Of a stretch of DNA of 64,000 nt, positions 44,994 to 54,102 are shown one piece after another. The notes beneath the pieces were generated by a model. The model ran no database searches and had not been told where the DNA came from. It saw only the letters and a list, made by a program, of their open reading frames with translations. The stretch is from Clostridiales bacterium. Its GTDB lineage: Bacteria > Bacillota > Clostridia > Lachnospirales > Cellulosilyticaceae. A program made the translations under genes and the position numbers. The stretch lies in contig DYCF01000008.1 of assembly GCA_019418225.1 (NCBI GenBank), positions 63,749 through 127,748 on the forward strand, written 5' to 3'. Within the stretch, counting starts at the first letter, position 1, and each line of letters opens with the position of its first letter.

Positions 44994-45551
44994 TTAATGG
45001 ACACTATAAAAACAAACCATACTCTCTATTGTCACTTCAAAAGACTGGGCACATCGTTTGATTAAATCCTCCCTATATGGTGGCATTCCTTCTTTAATCC
45101 AATTTAATGTCGTACCAATAATTGAATAACTATAAAAATCACAGATATAATTCAAGTTTTCTTCTGTCATTGTATATCCTTGTGCTGCCTTCTCTACAAA
45201 TTGTCGCACTAAATATCTAGTGATTGTTTCTATATAATTTTCCAGTACATCTTTACTCCTTGATTGATAAATATGAATGATTGCTTCCTTATAGCCTAAG
45301 ATTAATTCTGCACATCGCAGATATTCTTCATAAAAGGTAGGACATGAGGCTTCTTCTCCCATAACTTTCTCCGTTTCCTCCTGAAATACATCCTCTAGCA
45401 AATCATAAATATCAGTATAATAGTAATAAAATGTATTCCTATTAATTTCACAACTCTCTACAATATCTTTTACAGTCACTTTATCTAACGATTTTGTCTT
45501 TAGTAATTCTAAAAAAGAACCTTTAATTGCTTTTTTTGTAAATTTGCTCAT
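44994..45551 (-). CDS. TetR/AcrR-family regulator
   Basis: 185 residues from ATG 45551 (MSKFTKKAIK), with GAGAGAAG upstream; a TTG six codons earlier is the alternative. The HTH is KVTVKDIVESCEINRNTFYYYY, read here as VKDIVESCEINRNTFYYY. The C-terminal ligand domain resembles the TetR_C subgroup near DhaS. It lies upstream of DUF308-ohyA in the same direction and is divergent from the FUSC gene, so it may control either or both. Confidence 0.9.
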   Translation of the reverse strand: MSKFTKKAIKGSFLELLKTKSLDKVTVKDIVESCEINRNTFYYYYTDIYDLLEDVFQEETEKVMGEEASCPTFYEEYLRCAELILGYKEAIIHIYQSRSKDVLENYIETITRYLVRQFVEKAAQGYTMTEENLNYICDFYSYSIIGTTLNWIKEGMPPYREDLIKRCAQSFEVTIESMVCFYSVH

Positions 45552-45704
45552 AAATCTTCTCTCTTTCAAATACTGTATTCAAACATCATATCTATTATCT
45601 ATGTAGATAGCACTGCCTTTTAGCGCCTCCTATGTTTGTTTTTAATTTAGTATCCCATATTATAAAATCAAGTACAATAATAAATAACGCTCTTGCGCTA
45701 TAAG

Positions 45705-45766
45705 TTGTCAACAAGGTAACAGTAACCTGCCATTTTGTTGACAATTTATTTTTTGAAGGGTATAAT
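45705..45766 (+). promoter_or_regulatory. Consensus promoter and inverted repeat before the FUSC gene
   Basis: TTGACA (45738-45743), 17 bp, TATAAT (45761-45766): a perfect consensus sigma-A promoter. TTGTCAACAA at 45705 and TTGTTGACAA at 45735 form an inverted repeat, the second copy covering the -35. This is a good operator candidate for the adjacent TetR protein. Confidence 0.8.
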
Positions 45767-45819
45767 TCCTCTTTGCAAACTTTGAAAATTTATGTAATTC
45801 ATAAGGGGGGCTTTAATAT

Positions 45820-46857
45820 ATGACATTTTATCAAGAATTACAGTTAAATCAAGCTGGTTCGAAAGAACTTATTAGAAATGCAGAAGGCAATAAAGAGAAA
45901 TTAAAGCATATTGCCATTTACCTATTTAAGATTTTTATCACCATAGCATTTTGTATGACTTTTGTAATTGCTTATAGTCAGCTTTTCGGTAGCTCTAACA
46001 GCATTGTTGGGGTTGTTGTACTACTTTTTGTTTTAGTATTTAGAAATGTTGATTTATCACTTAAAACATCACATGCAATTCCTTCTTTAATAGTTATATT
46101 TGCAATTCTAGCTTTCGGCCCGCGATTAAGTAATGCTAGTAACATCTTTATGGAATTATTAATTAATATTGTATGTATTTTCTTATTAATGTTTTTGGGA
46201 TGTCATGATGTAAAGATGTTCAATCACTCTACACTTGTTTTAGGCTATCTATTATTATATGGCTATGATGTATCTGGCGCTTTATATATTAAAAGGCTAG
46301 AGGCACTTGCTGTAGGTGCTCTAATTACAGGACTAATCTATTATAGAAACCACAGAAAAAAAACACACGACTTAAAAGTTTCACATTTCTTTGAAGCACT
46401 AGACCTTCAATCTGATAGAACAAAGTGGCAACTCTCTCTTACCATCGCCATTTCTTCTATATTACTTATTGCAAGATTAATTCATCTCCCAAGACCTATG
46501 TGGGCAGGTATTGCAGTTATGTCTATCATTACACCATTTCCAACAGGTCACAAAGAAAAAGTTAAAAGCAGAATCTTAGGTAATATTTTAGGTGCCTTAC
46601 TCATCTTTCTTATTTATGCATTCTGTCCTGATGTTATATACAATAACATTGGAATTCTTGGCGGAATAGGCGTTGGTCTTTCTGCAACTTATGGTTTCCA
46701 ATCTATATTTAATGCACTTGGTGCTATAGCTACTGCATCAGCTATTTTAGGCTTTCCAGCCGCTATCTTCTTTAGAGTATTCAATAACGCCTTAGGTGCT
46801 GTATATGGATTCATTTTCAACAAATATTTTTGCAAACTTATAGATAATGTATCTTAA
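45820..46857 (+). CDS. FUSC/aromatic-acid-exporter-like membrane protein
   Basis: 345 residues: two blocks of hydrophobic helices (~30-160 and ~205-330) around a short cytoplasmic segment, with LPRPMWAGIAVMSIITPF and RILGNILGALL, the repeated FUSC pattern. FUSC proteins export aromatic or other acids or are involved in fatty-acid stress. The strong promoter, the operator-like repeat and the adjacent TetR gene suggest regulated export. ATAAGGGGGG precedes the ATG. Confidence 0.85.
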   Translation: MTFYQELQLNQAGSKELIRNAEGNKEKLKHIAIYLFKIFITIAFCMTFVIAYSQLFGSSNSIVGVVVLLFVLVFRNVDLSLKTSHAIPSLIVIFAILAFGPRLSNASNIFMELLINIVCIFLLMFLGCHDVKMFNHSTLVLGYLLLYGYDVSGALYIKRLEALAVGALITGLIYYRNHRKKTHDLKVSHFFEALDLQSDRTKWQLSLTIAISSILLIARLIHLPRPMWAGIAVMSIITPFPTGHKEKVKSRILGNILGALLIFLIYAFCPDVIYNNIGILGGIGVGLSATYGFQSIFNALGAIATASAILGFPAAIFFRVFNNALGAVYGFIFNKYFCKLIDNVS

Positions 46858-46863
46858 AAATAG

Positions 46864-46906
46864 AAGGAGATGTGCGAAATAAATTTTTTGCACATCTCCT
46901 TTTTTA
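46864..46906 (+). terminator. Terminator after the FUSC gene
   Basis: AAGGAGATGTGC / GCACATCTCCTT and T-run. Confidence 0.88.
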
Positions 46907-46918
46907 AGATATTTCCTA

Positions 46919-47037
46919 TATATAGATTTCACATTTATAAAATTTAGTTATTCATACTCTTTAGTCATGTGAAATCATTGAGAGAAACCTATTTACCTAC
47001 ATGTATATTTCAAGTTTTTAGTTGGTTTCTCTATATA
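46919..47037 (+). repeat. Dispersed double-hairpin repeat, copy F (reference copy)
   Basis: Two successive hairpins: GATTTCACAT...ATGTGAAATC, then GAGAGAAACC...GGTTTCTC, bounded by TATAGA/TCTATA. It is the best preserved copy and defines the family. Confidence 0.88.
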
Positions 47038-47060
47038 TGTTACCACTTAAGTTATAATGT

Positions 47061-48251
47061 TTATTTAGAGTATTTTAATATAGGTAATTTTATAGTAAAT
47101 GTAGTCCCTTCATTAAGTCTACTCTCTACGTTAATCTCTCCTCCATGAATTGCGACTGTAGATTGAGCTAAACAAAGTCCTAAACCTAATCCGCTACTTA
47201 TATCAATATTAAACTTGTCAATTCTATAAAAGGGTTCAAAAATATGTTTAACTGCCTCTACCGTCATCCCTTTTCCTGTGTCCTGAATGTAAACGTTTAT
47301 ATAATCCTTACTTACAGATACACTGATATTAACTTCTCCTAGTTCAACATTATATTTGATGCCATTCTCTACAATATTATAAATGGCCCTGTAAATTAAG
47401 ATTTCATTTCCCTTTATAATTGGTATATCTAATTGTTCTTCATAATTTAACCTAACCTGCTTTGTCGCTGCAATATACTCTAAATCCTCTAGTATATCCT
47501 CTATTATTTGATTTAAGTCTACTGCATCATCTAAAGGTGCATTTTCTTGTCTGACTAAATCTAACATCGCTTCAATCATATTATTTAATCTATTAACAGA
47601 GTCCTTAACAATATCAATTGTCTCTTGATACATCTCTAAAGTCTTATTATCTGCTTCATTAAGCACATCAATGTTCGTCTTTATCACAGCTAATGGGGTC
47701 TTTATCTCATGTGCAATGCTGGCATTAAATCTCTTTTGCGATACAAAAGCATTATTTAACTTAGCTAACATTTGATTATAAGAAATAGTTAATTCCTTGA
47801 TTTCATCTTTTGCACCTTTAACTTCAAGTGTAGATAGTAAATTATTTTCATTAATGTTCTTTATATCTTCATTTAGTTCCCTTATAGGCATTAATGCCTT
47901 ACTTACAAGAAAGTAGGCACTAATCCCCCCTAAACAAATAATTACTATTAAAGTGATAATTGAAGTCGTATACACATTTGATACAGCTTCTGTCATAATG
48001 ATTTCAAACTCACTTGATGATATAGGCATACGATTAGGATCTTGCGGCTGTTCCTGTAATGTCAATATCGCTTCGGGATCAAAACTAATAATAATCTCGT
48101 CCTCTCTTCCTACCATCGTATCTATTGTCATAGGAATGTTCTTTTGAATATCTATATTAATCGCCACTGTTAGGGCAATGCCTGCTAATGTCATAAGCAA
48201 AATCATTAGTAAGGTAAATCTCCATTTCAGTGGAAGTTGTAATCTATTCAT
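47061..48251 (-). CDS. Sensor histidine kinase
   Basis: 396 residues: helix ~12-30, ~60-residue extracellular loop, helix ~90-113, HAMP, HisKA with ASIAHEIKTPLAVIKT and HATPase (YNIVENGIKYNVE, DTGKGM, GLGLGLCLAQS). AAAGGAG precedes the ATG; overlaps its regulator by 8 bp. The neighbouring secreted repeat protein (49048) is a possible target. Confidence 0.93.
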   Translation of the reverse strand: MNRLQLPLKWRFTLLMILLMTLAGIALTVAINIDIQKNIPMTIDTMVGREDEIIISFDPEAILTLQEQPQDPNRMPISSSEFEIIMTEAVSNVYTTSIITLIVIICLGGISAYFLVSKALMPIRELNEDIKNINENNLLSTLEVKGAKDEIKELTISYNQMLAKLNNAFVSQKRFNASIAHEIKTPLAVIKTNIDVLNEADNKTLEMYQETIDIVKDSVNRLNNMIEAMLDLVRQENAPLDDAVDLNQIIEDILEDLEYIAATKQVRLNYEEQLDIPIIKGNEILIYRAIYNIVENGIKYNVELGEVNISVSVSKDYINVYIQDTGKGMTVEAVKHIFEPFYRIDKFNIDISSGLGLGLCLAQSTVAIHGGEINVESRLNEGTTFTIKLPILKYSK

Positions 48252-48930
48252 GGCTATCTCCTTTCAATAAATAGCCTACACCTTTTAGAGTCGTGATAAT
48301 TTCCTTCTCCCCCGTTGCATGAATGAGCTTCTTTCTAAGTGAGTAGATATGAACCCTAATAACTTTCGAAAACGGATCTGAATGTTCATCCCAAACATGT
48401 TCAAATAATTCTTCACTGCTTACTGCCCTTCCCTTATTTTGAATCAAGTACTTCAAAATTCCATACTCTTTTAATGTAAGCTGAATTTCTTCTCCGTTAT
48501 ACGTTACCTTATGACTAGATAAATTTATTTCAATGCCATCATATTTAAGATTATTAGGCTCACTAACAAACTTCCTTCGTAATAAGCCTCTTATTCTTGC
48601 CTTTAATTCCTGAAAATCAAATGGCTTAACTAGATAATCATTAGCACCTAGGTCTAATCCTCTAACGCGGTCCTCTATTTCTCTATTCGCTGATACGATA
48701 ATCACCCGTGTATCCATATTCCTTTTTCTTAATTCTTGCAAAATAGAGAAACCATCTATACCAGGTAAGTTAATATCTAACACTACTAAGTCATACGTAT
48801 TAAGTTCTAAATATTCCATGGCTTCATAGCCATCTGATACAATATCTACCGCATACCCTTCCCGCTGCAGTCCCTTTCGAAGTGCCTCTAATATTCCTAT
48901 CTCATCTTCTATAACCAATAACCTCATCAT
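48244..48930 (-). CDS. Response regulator, OmpR family
   Basis: 228 residues: receiver (IEDE, LVVLDINLPG phospho-Asp ~52, VSANRE, VKPFD) and winged helix ending TLKGVGYLL. AAAGGAGC before the ATG. Forms an operon with the kinase. Confidence 0.95.
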   Translation of the reverse strand: MMRLLVIEDEIGILEALRKGLQREGYAVDIVSDGYEAMEYLELNTYDLVVLDINLPGIDGFSILQELRKRNMDTRVIIVSANREIEDRVRGLDLGANDYLVKPFDFQELKARIRGLLRRKFVSEPNNLKYDGIEINLSSHKVTYNGEEIQLTLKEYGILKYLIQNKGRAVSSEELFEHVWDEHSDPFSKVIRVHIYSLRKKLIHATGEKEIITTLKGVGYLLKGDSHE

Positions 48931-48957
48931 AAGCTCCTTTATCTTTACATCAAAAAC

Positions 48958-49004
48958 GCTAGTTATATTAATTATTTTACATTCTTATAATTAATATAAC
49001 TAGC
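48958..49004 (-). terminator. Terminator between the repeat protein and the two-component genes
   Basis: Perfect 17-bp arms GCTAGTTATATTAATTA / TAATTAATATAACTAGC, then GTTTTTG on the minus strand. The regulator therefore needs its own promoter or readthrough. Confidence 0.85.
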
Positions 49005-49047
49005 ATTTCGGTTGTAGTACTACTTCTCTTTTATATGTTCTTATCCT

Positions 49048-49362
49048 TTATACTAAAGAATTGTCTTCTACTATTACTTCGATCTCTCCGTTTTCAATAC
49101 TTTCTAAAAGCGCCTCGTCTTCACTTATAATTTGAATATCGCCTATTGTAATGCCTTCAATTCCTTTAACTTCTTCATCCTCTACTGTTACCTCAATCTC
49201 TCCCTTTTCAATACCTTCTAAAAGTGCTTCGTCTTCACTTGTAATTTGAATATCACCTACTGTAATAGTTTTAGCAGCCATCTTCTCTGCTGCAAATACA
49301 CTACCTCCTCCAATTGCTAAAACTGCTGCTAATGTTAATGCTCCCACTTGTAATTTTTTCAT
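49048..49362 (-). CDS. Secreted protein of two near-identical 30-residue repeats
   Basis: 104 residues: signal peptide (cleavage near SVFAAE, ~25), then residues 33-62 (ITVGDIQITSEDEALLEGIE...) and 71-100 (ITIGDIQIISEDEALLESIE...) identical at about 25 of 30 positions. The DNA is duplicated too, so this is a recent internal duplication with a 38-codon period. Very acidic mature chain. No family recognised. AAGGAG precedes the ATG. It lies upstream of a two-component pair across a terminator. Confidence 0.8.
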   Translation of the reverse strand: MKKLQVGALTLAAVLAIGGGSVFAAEKMAAKTITVGDIQITSEDEALLEGIEKGEIEVTVEDEEVKGIEGITIGDIQIISEDEALLESIENGEIEVIVEDNSLV

Positions 49363-49527
49363 TTTATCTTCTCCTTTTATTTATTATCAATTTGCTATGT
49401 CCTAAGCACATTCTTATAATAACAAATGCAATGTAAAATAAACGTTAATTACCTCTCTGGAAACTTAATTCCTCTCTTAAATTGGTCCGCCTGCCTTATT
49501 TAAGAGAATCTCATAAAATAGGCAGAC

Positions 49528-49570
49528 AAAAAATAGGGAGCATTGCGACACTGCAATGCTCCCTATTTTT
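49528..49570. terminator. Terminator after the 108-residue membrane protein
   Basis: AAAAATAGGGAGCATTGC / GCAATGCTCCCTATTTTT, perfect arms, bidirectional. Confidence 0.9.
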
Positions 49571-49574
49571 AGCC

Positions 49575-49901
49575 TTACATTAAGAATGTAGTATAAATTC
49601 CAGCAAGAACAGAAATTGCTACAAGCACTTTACTTATAATAGACTGCTTATTGGTTGTAAATCTAAGGCCTGTTCCTATAATGGCAACTAGCCCTATTAT
49701 CCAATGCATAATCTGTTGCATAACGAAATTCGTTGGTTCCCCACTAGCACCTAAATATGCAATTACTAAACTGTAGGCAGTCATAAGAACCATAATGACA
49801 TCTACTGCATTCTTATTCTTTACCCAAAATAAAAGTACTGTCCCAATAATCGCAAGAATACTCATTCCTGCAAATACTAAAAATAATGCTCCTAAAGCCA
49901 T
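49575..49901 (-). CDS. Small four-helix membrane protein
   Basis: 108 residues, four hydrophobic segments (~5-27, 33-52, 62-82, 90-107) with short polar loops; no catalytic motif. Own terminator. Located between two two-component systems. Function unknown. Confidence 0.7.
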   Translation of the reverse strand: MALGALFLVFAGMSILAIIGTVLLFWVKNKNAVDVIMVLMTAYSLVIAYLGASGEPTNFVMQQIMHWIIGLVAIIGTGLRFTTNKQSIISKVLVAISVLAGIYTTFLM

Positions 49902-50013
49902 TTATTTACGCCTCCTTGATATTAAGTCGCTACTTGTCTTTTCTTAACTATGCACTTATCTTATCAAGTAAATCTGTATTTTTTCAGGAGGTAATTCTAA
50001 AGAATTCTGTAGA

Positions 50014-51060
50014 TTAATGAATTGGAAACATCATAGTCAGCCTAAATATACCGCCTTGCTCCTCACAAGAAACAGTTCCTCCCATTTCTTTTAACATCTT
50101 ATGGACTCCTTTTAGCCCCAGAAGATGACTTTCTACAGATTCTTTCTGATATTCTTCGATTACTATATTTTCTTGCTGTATGATTAGATTCTCTTGTGAA
50201 AAGGTGGCATGTACTTTAATTGGCTGGCTGCGGTCAGCATATTTTTCAATGTTTGATATCATATTATCAAATATCCTTGCCATACTTTCTCGGTTAATCT
50301 CAATAAAAAACAAGCGTTCCTCTGGTATAGGTACAATACATACCGTAAAGCCAGCTTCCTCTAGAAAATCTTCTATATCAAAGAACACCTGTTTTAGAAA
50401 GCTATTCCCATCCACTTTTTCTAACGGCTTCTTATCCTCTATATCCTTTACACAGTTTTCAAATAAACTATCTGTCATCTCTTTAATACGATACGCCTTT
50501 TCATATGCCTTCTCAGCATATGATTTAAGCTGATTTGAATTACTGTACTGCTCATCTCGAATAAACTGTAGATAACTCATCACAGCCGTTAGCGGCGTAC
50601 GAATATCATGAGAAAGAGAAGCTATGGACTGAAAACGTTCTGCTTTCATTTGTTCAGAAACTGCGATTTCTTCCTCTACTGTTTCTGCTAGGGCATTAAT
50701 TCTTACTGCTAAATCCGTCAGCTCATCATCCCCAACAATTGAGATACGTTTTGAAAGATTACCTGCTTCCATCTCGCTGACGGCCTTACTGATTTCAACC
50801 ATATAAGCAAACTTTTGTTGAAATAATAGAATTAAAACAAAAAATGCAATTAATATACCTGCTATTATATTGACTATGGCAATCCAGTATTCAGTTTGAA
50901 TTGCCACAATGACATCAAGTTCCTTCATATAATTTTCTATAATAACCTTGGCAGCCCAGCTAAAAAATAAAACACTTACAAATCCGCAGAGAATTGCAAA
51001 TCCAAAGTACTCAAAAAGAATCAGTAAAAGCTTAGATGGTTTCTCCTTTTTAATCAACAT
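50014..51060 (-). CDS. Sensor histidine kinase
   Basis: 348 residues: helices ~12-35 and ~55-78 around a short loop, HAMP (MEAGNLSKRI), HisKA with SIASLSHDIRTPLTAVMSYL and a rather degenerate HATPase (MARIFDNMISNIEKYA; the end lacks a strong GxGLGL block). Overlaps its regulator by 11 bp. The short extracellular loop suggests an intramembrane sensor, perhaps of cell-envelope stress. Confidence 0.9.
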   Translation of the reverse strand: MLIKKEKPSKLLLILFEYFGFAILCGFVSVLFFSWAAKVIIENYMKELDVIVAIQTEYWIAIVNIIAGILIAFFVLILLFQQKFAYMVEISKAVSEMEAGNLSKRISIVGDDELTDLAVRINALAETVEEEIAVSEQMKAERFQSIASLSHDIRTPLTAVMSYLQFIRDEQYSNSNQLKSYAEKAYEKAYRIKEMTDSLFENCVKDIEDKKPLEKVDGNSFLKQVFFDIEDFLEEAGFTVCIVPIPEERLFFIEINRESMARIFDNMISNIEKYADRSQPIKVHATFSQENLIIQQENIVIEEYQKESVESHLLGLKGVHKMLKEMGGTVSCEEQGGIFRLTMMFPIH

Positions 51061-51757
51061 AATACCCCTTTCCCCAAGCTGTTTTTATATATTGTGGGGT
51101 TCTTGGATTCACTTCTATTTTTTTTCTTAAATTTTTGATATGCACCATAATGGCATTATCTGAAGCACCCATATAGGAATCTTCCCATATGGCATTATAA
51201 ATGTTTTCCATCGAAAAAATCTTTTTTCTATTCTTTGCTAGAAGCTCAAGAATTTCATACTCAGTAGACGTCAACGAAATTATTTCGCCATCCTTGGTTA
51301 ACGTTTTAGTATCTATATTCAATGCTAAGTCCTGAATATGCAAAACAGTGTCTGCTCTTTTTACCGCGAAACCACTATACTGGGAAGCTCTGCGAATCAG
51401 CGCCTTTACACGTAGTAATAGCTCTGCATTTGAAAAAGGTTTGGATATATAATCGTCACCACCTGCTGAGAATCCCATTGCTTTATCAGATTCCTGAGTT
51501 CTTGCTGTCAGGAATAAAATAGGTGCAAGCGTCTTCTTTCTAATCTCAGCACAAGCTAGGAACCCTGACTTCTCTGGCATATTTACATCCAAAATAATCA
51601 GCGCCATTGTATCATCCGCCTTTTCAACTGCTTCTTTTCCATCTGAAGCGCCAATCACCTCATAGCCATCTCCAGCAAGAAGAATCGAAAGAATTTCTCT
51701 AATCTCTTCATTATCATCTGCCACCAATATTTTACCCTTTGATTGAAAACTATTCAT
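51050..51757 (-). CDS. Response regulator, OmpR family
   Basis: 235 residues: ADDNEE pocket, ALIILDVNMPE, FLTARTQES, ISKPFSN; winged helix ending KTAWGKGYYV. Partner of the kinase at 50014. Confidence 0.94.
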   Translation of the reverse strand: MNSFQSKGKILVADDNEEIREILSILLAGDGYEVIGASDGKEAVEKADDTMALIILDVNMPEKSGFLACAEIRKKTLAPILFLTARTQESDKAMGFSAGGDDYISKPFSNAELLLRVKALIRRASQYSGFAVKRADTVLHIQDLALNIDTKTLTKDGEIISLTSTEYEILELLAKNRKKIFSMENIYNAIWEDSYMGASDNAIMVHIKNLRKKIEVNPRTPQYIKTAWGKGYYVD

Positions 51758-51931
51758 ATTATCACCTATAAAATTTTACCCTTTTTTCTATCTTACTTTC
51801 TTTCTATCTTTCTATCATCTCTTAGTTTAACTTATTTCTTTTATAAAATCCTATAAATTTTTCTATCTTTTCATATGTATACCTTTTTAAGTCGACTAAA
51901 AAGCAGTGTAAACACATATGCAATGGATATA

Positions 51932-51987
51932 AAAAAATAGCTGTAGCTGAATTTATATTTATTCTAATATAAATCCAGTTACAACTA
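51932..51987 (-). terminator. Terminator after the DUF1540 gene
   Basis: Long imperfect hairpin (TAGTTGTAACTG-GATTTATATT / AATATAAAT-CAGCTACAGCTA) ending in seven T on the minus strand. It occupies the 300-bp gap 51758-52058, otherwise without features. Confidence 0.75.
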
Positions 51988-52058
51988 CTGTTTGCATCTT
52001 ATATTTTACCGAATCATTACTAAGCCTGTCCTATGACAGTTTTTTAATGCACTATACT

Positions 52059-52388
52059 TTAGAGTGATTTACGGTCAAAACTTAGACAGTCTGTATCTCT
52101 ATAAGTTTCTACTTCACCTAACTGACCTACTTCAATACCATCAGTTAGTCTGCAGTGATCTTGGTTATGATAAACACAGGTTTCTACCTCACAAAGTATT
52201 GTTTCTGTTTCGCCTCTTTTAACCTCATTATTTAAGGAATTACTAACTTCTTGATTATTGTTATAAGTACTACAACTTGTTTGCTCTGTGATATTTGCTT
52301 TATCTCCTACAATCTTCAAGACACTTGCATCACAAATACCACCTTGATTATAAGAACAAGAACCTACACTACAACTTATCTTAGGCAT
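52059..52388 (-). CDS. DUF1540 protein, two Cys-rich repeats
   Basis: 109 residues with two copies of the DUF1540 module: ISCSVGSCSYNQGGICDAS...C and ILCEVETCVYHNQDHCRLT...C, four Cys each, probably metal-binding. DUF1540 proteins are common in spore formers and some occur in spores. AGGAGG before the ATG. Monocistronic. Confidence 0.9.
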   Translation of the reverse strand: MPKISCSVGSCSYNQGGICDASVLKIVGDKANITEQTSCSTYNNNQEVSNSLNNEVKRGETETILCEVETCVYHNQDHCRLTDGIEVGQLGEVETYRDTDCLSFDRKSL

Positions 52389-52478
52389 GGATTTTTCCTC
52401 CTTGTGTTATGCGTTTTTAATACGTACAGGTTTATTATGAGTTACATAACCACAAAGTATGCAATTTTTCTTCAGCTC

Positions 52479-53273
52479 CTATAAAATCACCCATTGCCAA
52501 GTATTCTCATCAAATACCGCATTATAGAATGCGCCTATAGACCTACTCAAAAATTTAGCAGCACCTGGTTTTACATTTTCATCGTAATACTTGGTAAACC
52601 TTGAATCATCCACATACATTTGTCCTAAGCCTAAATGAGCTTCAGGTCCATAAGCTGCAAAGTATTCTAACCATTTTTTATGAAGTCTTACAACTTCCAT
52701 AGCTAATTCACTTGATGGATCATTTGTCTTCATAGCCTCTAATAATTTTTCATTAATTTCGATTCGTATTCTTTCACTTTCTTTATATTGTTCTTCACTT
52801 AAACCAGCAAACTTTTTATTACTTTCATTTACCTTCTCGTCTCCGTATTTTTTTCTTATTTCTTTCCCATACTTCTCTTCATTATTCTGTATAATATCTT
52901 TTTTGAACCCTTCGAATTTTTCTCTATTGGACATTTCCTCTTCTCCTTTTAACGATAGTAATGTTTTATCTACATTATTTAATAATTTCTCAATCTGCTT
53001 TTGTCTTTCTAGTAAATTTTTTTTATGCTCATATAGTGCCGCTACACAATCAAAATCTTCACTATTTACTATGGACCTTATTTTTTCTAGAGATAAATCA
53101 AGTTCTTTATAAAATAATATTTGCTGAAGTAAATTAACCTCATCTTCCCCATATATCCTATATCCAGATGTGCTTATTCTTTTAGGTTTTAAAAGTCCTA
53201 TCTCATCATAATATCTAAGGGTCCTTGTACTTACTCCTGCTAATTTTGAGAGATTATTTATTGTATATTCCAA
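52479..53273 (-). CDS. MerR-family regulator with TipAS-type effector domain
   Basis: Start at TTG 53273 (MEYTINNLSKLAG), 8 bases after AGGAGG; the GTG three codons earlier overlaps the ribosome site. MerR HTH (KLAGVSTRTLRYYDEIGLL, ~8-26), coiled coil (~75-115), then a TipAS-like ligand domain (~140-264) with the terminal EHL/LGLGQMYVDDSRFTKYY pattern. TipA relatives respond to thiopeptides or other multidrug ligands. No efflux gene is adjacent. Confidence 0.9.
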   Translation of the reverse strand: MEYTINNLSKLAGVSTRTLRYYDEIGLLKPKRISTSGYRIYGEDEVNLLQQILFYKELDLSLEKIRSIVNSEDFDCVAALYEHKKNLLERQKQIEKLLNNVDKTLLSLKGEEEMSNREKFEGFKKDIIQNNEEKYGKEIRKKYGDEKVNESNKKFAGLSEEQYKESERIRIEINEKLLEAMKTNDPSSELAMEVVRLHKKWLEYFAAYGPEAHLGLGQMYVDDSRFTKYYDENVKPGAAKFLSRSIGAFYNAVFDENTWQWVIL

Positions 53274-53304
53274 TCCAGACACCTCCTGCTATTAATATAA
53301 GGTT

Positions 53305-54102
53305 TCACGTAACGTTAATGTCAATACGTTTTAGGAAATTGTACTTATTAACTATTTCTAAAAACCTAGGCTCTGTCTTTAAGAACGTACAACTATCATC
53401 ATTTTGGATTCCTGCCAATAACCCACCTATCATATGTTCTGTAAACGATTCTTCTCCATCCTTTTGCTTAATATGCTGATATAGCATAGAGTCACTTATA
53501 TCCCATTTTGACTTTGCAGCAGCCAGCAGTAACTCTAAATATTTAATCCACTTATTTCTCTGTGTGTCAAATATTTCATTTACCACATGGCTATCGTTAT
53601 CTATTGCAGAATATGGATTAATAGCTACACGTCTTGAATAAATGCCAAGTGCAAGACACATCTCATTTAAAATTTCACCTTTTGCTCTACAATTAATCCC
53701 ATTGTCTGGTTGATCTAAACTATGCTCTAGTAGGGCAAGTGCATTTTCTGCTATTGCATTATCATAATTACTTTTATGTGCCAGTCTTCCCGAATACTCA
53801 TGTGTCAAACGTAATACCCTTTCAAATTCACTACCTTCACCAGCAATTTCTTCAATAGGGTATTTCTTAAGTAGTTCTTCATATTCCTTGCAATCAAAAT
53901 CATATGTAAATTCTATAGACGTTCCCTTTGAAAAAGTAGGATACTGCTTTAATAATATCGTTTCTGAATCATAATTAAACTCTATTTCCTCAGCGGCATA
54001 ACTTTCTATCTCATTACTATTATTGATTTTTTCACAACCAGCTGACATTACAGCTATACTTATAGCTACCAATATACTCACACATTTTCTCTTTAACTTC
54101 AT
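53305..54102 (-). CDS. Transglutaminase-like lipoprotein, atypical C-terminus
   Basis: 265 residues from ATG 54102 (TTGGAGAG upstream). Lipobox VMSAGCEK. The papain-like transglutaminase core shows NGINCRAKGEILNEMCLALG (Cys) and DSHVVNEIFD (His). The third acid usually follows KW as KWIxxDP, but here the chain reads NKWIKYLELLLAAAKSKWD, so the Asp is missing and the last ~85 residues match no part of the fold I know. It may be a fusion, an old frameshift or a non-catalytic member. Confidence 0.65.
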   Translation of the reverse strand: MKLKRKCVSILVAISIAVMSAGCEKINNSNEIESYAAEEIEFNYDSETILLKQYPTFSKGTSIEFTYDFDCKEYEELLKKYPIEEIAGEGSEFERVLRLTHEYSGRLAHKSNYDNAIAENALALLEHSLDQPDNGINCRAKGEILNEMCLALGIYSRRVAINPYSAIDNDSHVVNEIFDTQRNKWIKYLELLLAAAKSKWDISDSMLYQHIKQKDGEESFTEHMIGGLLAGIQNDDSCTFLKTEPRFLEIVNKYNFLKRIDINVT

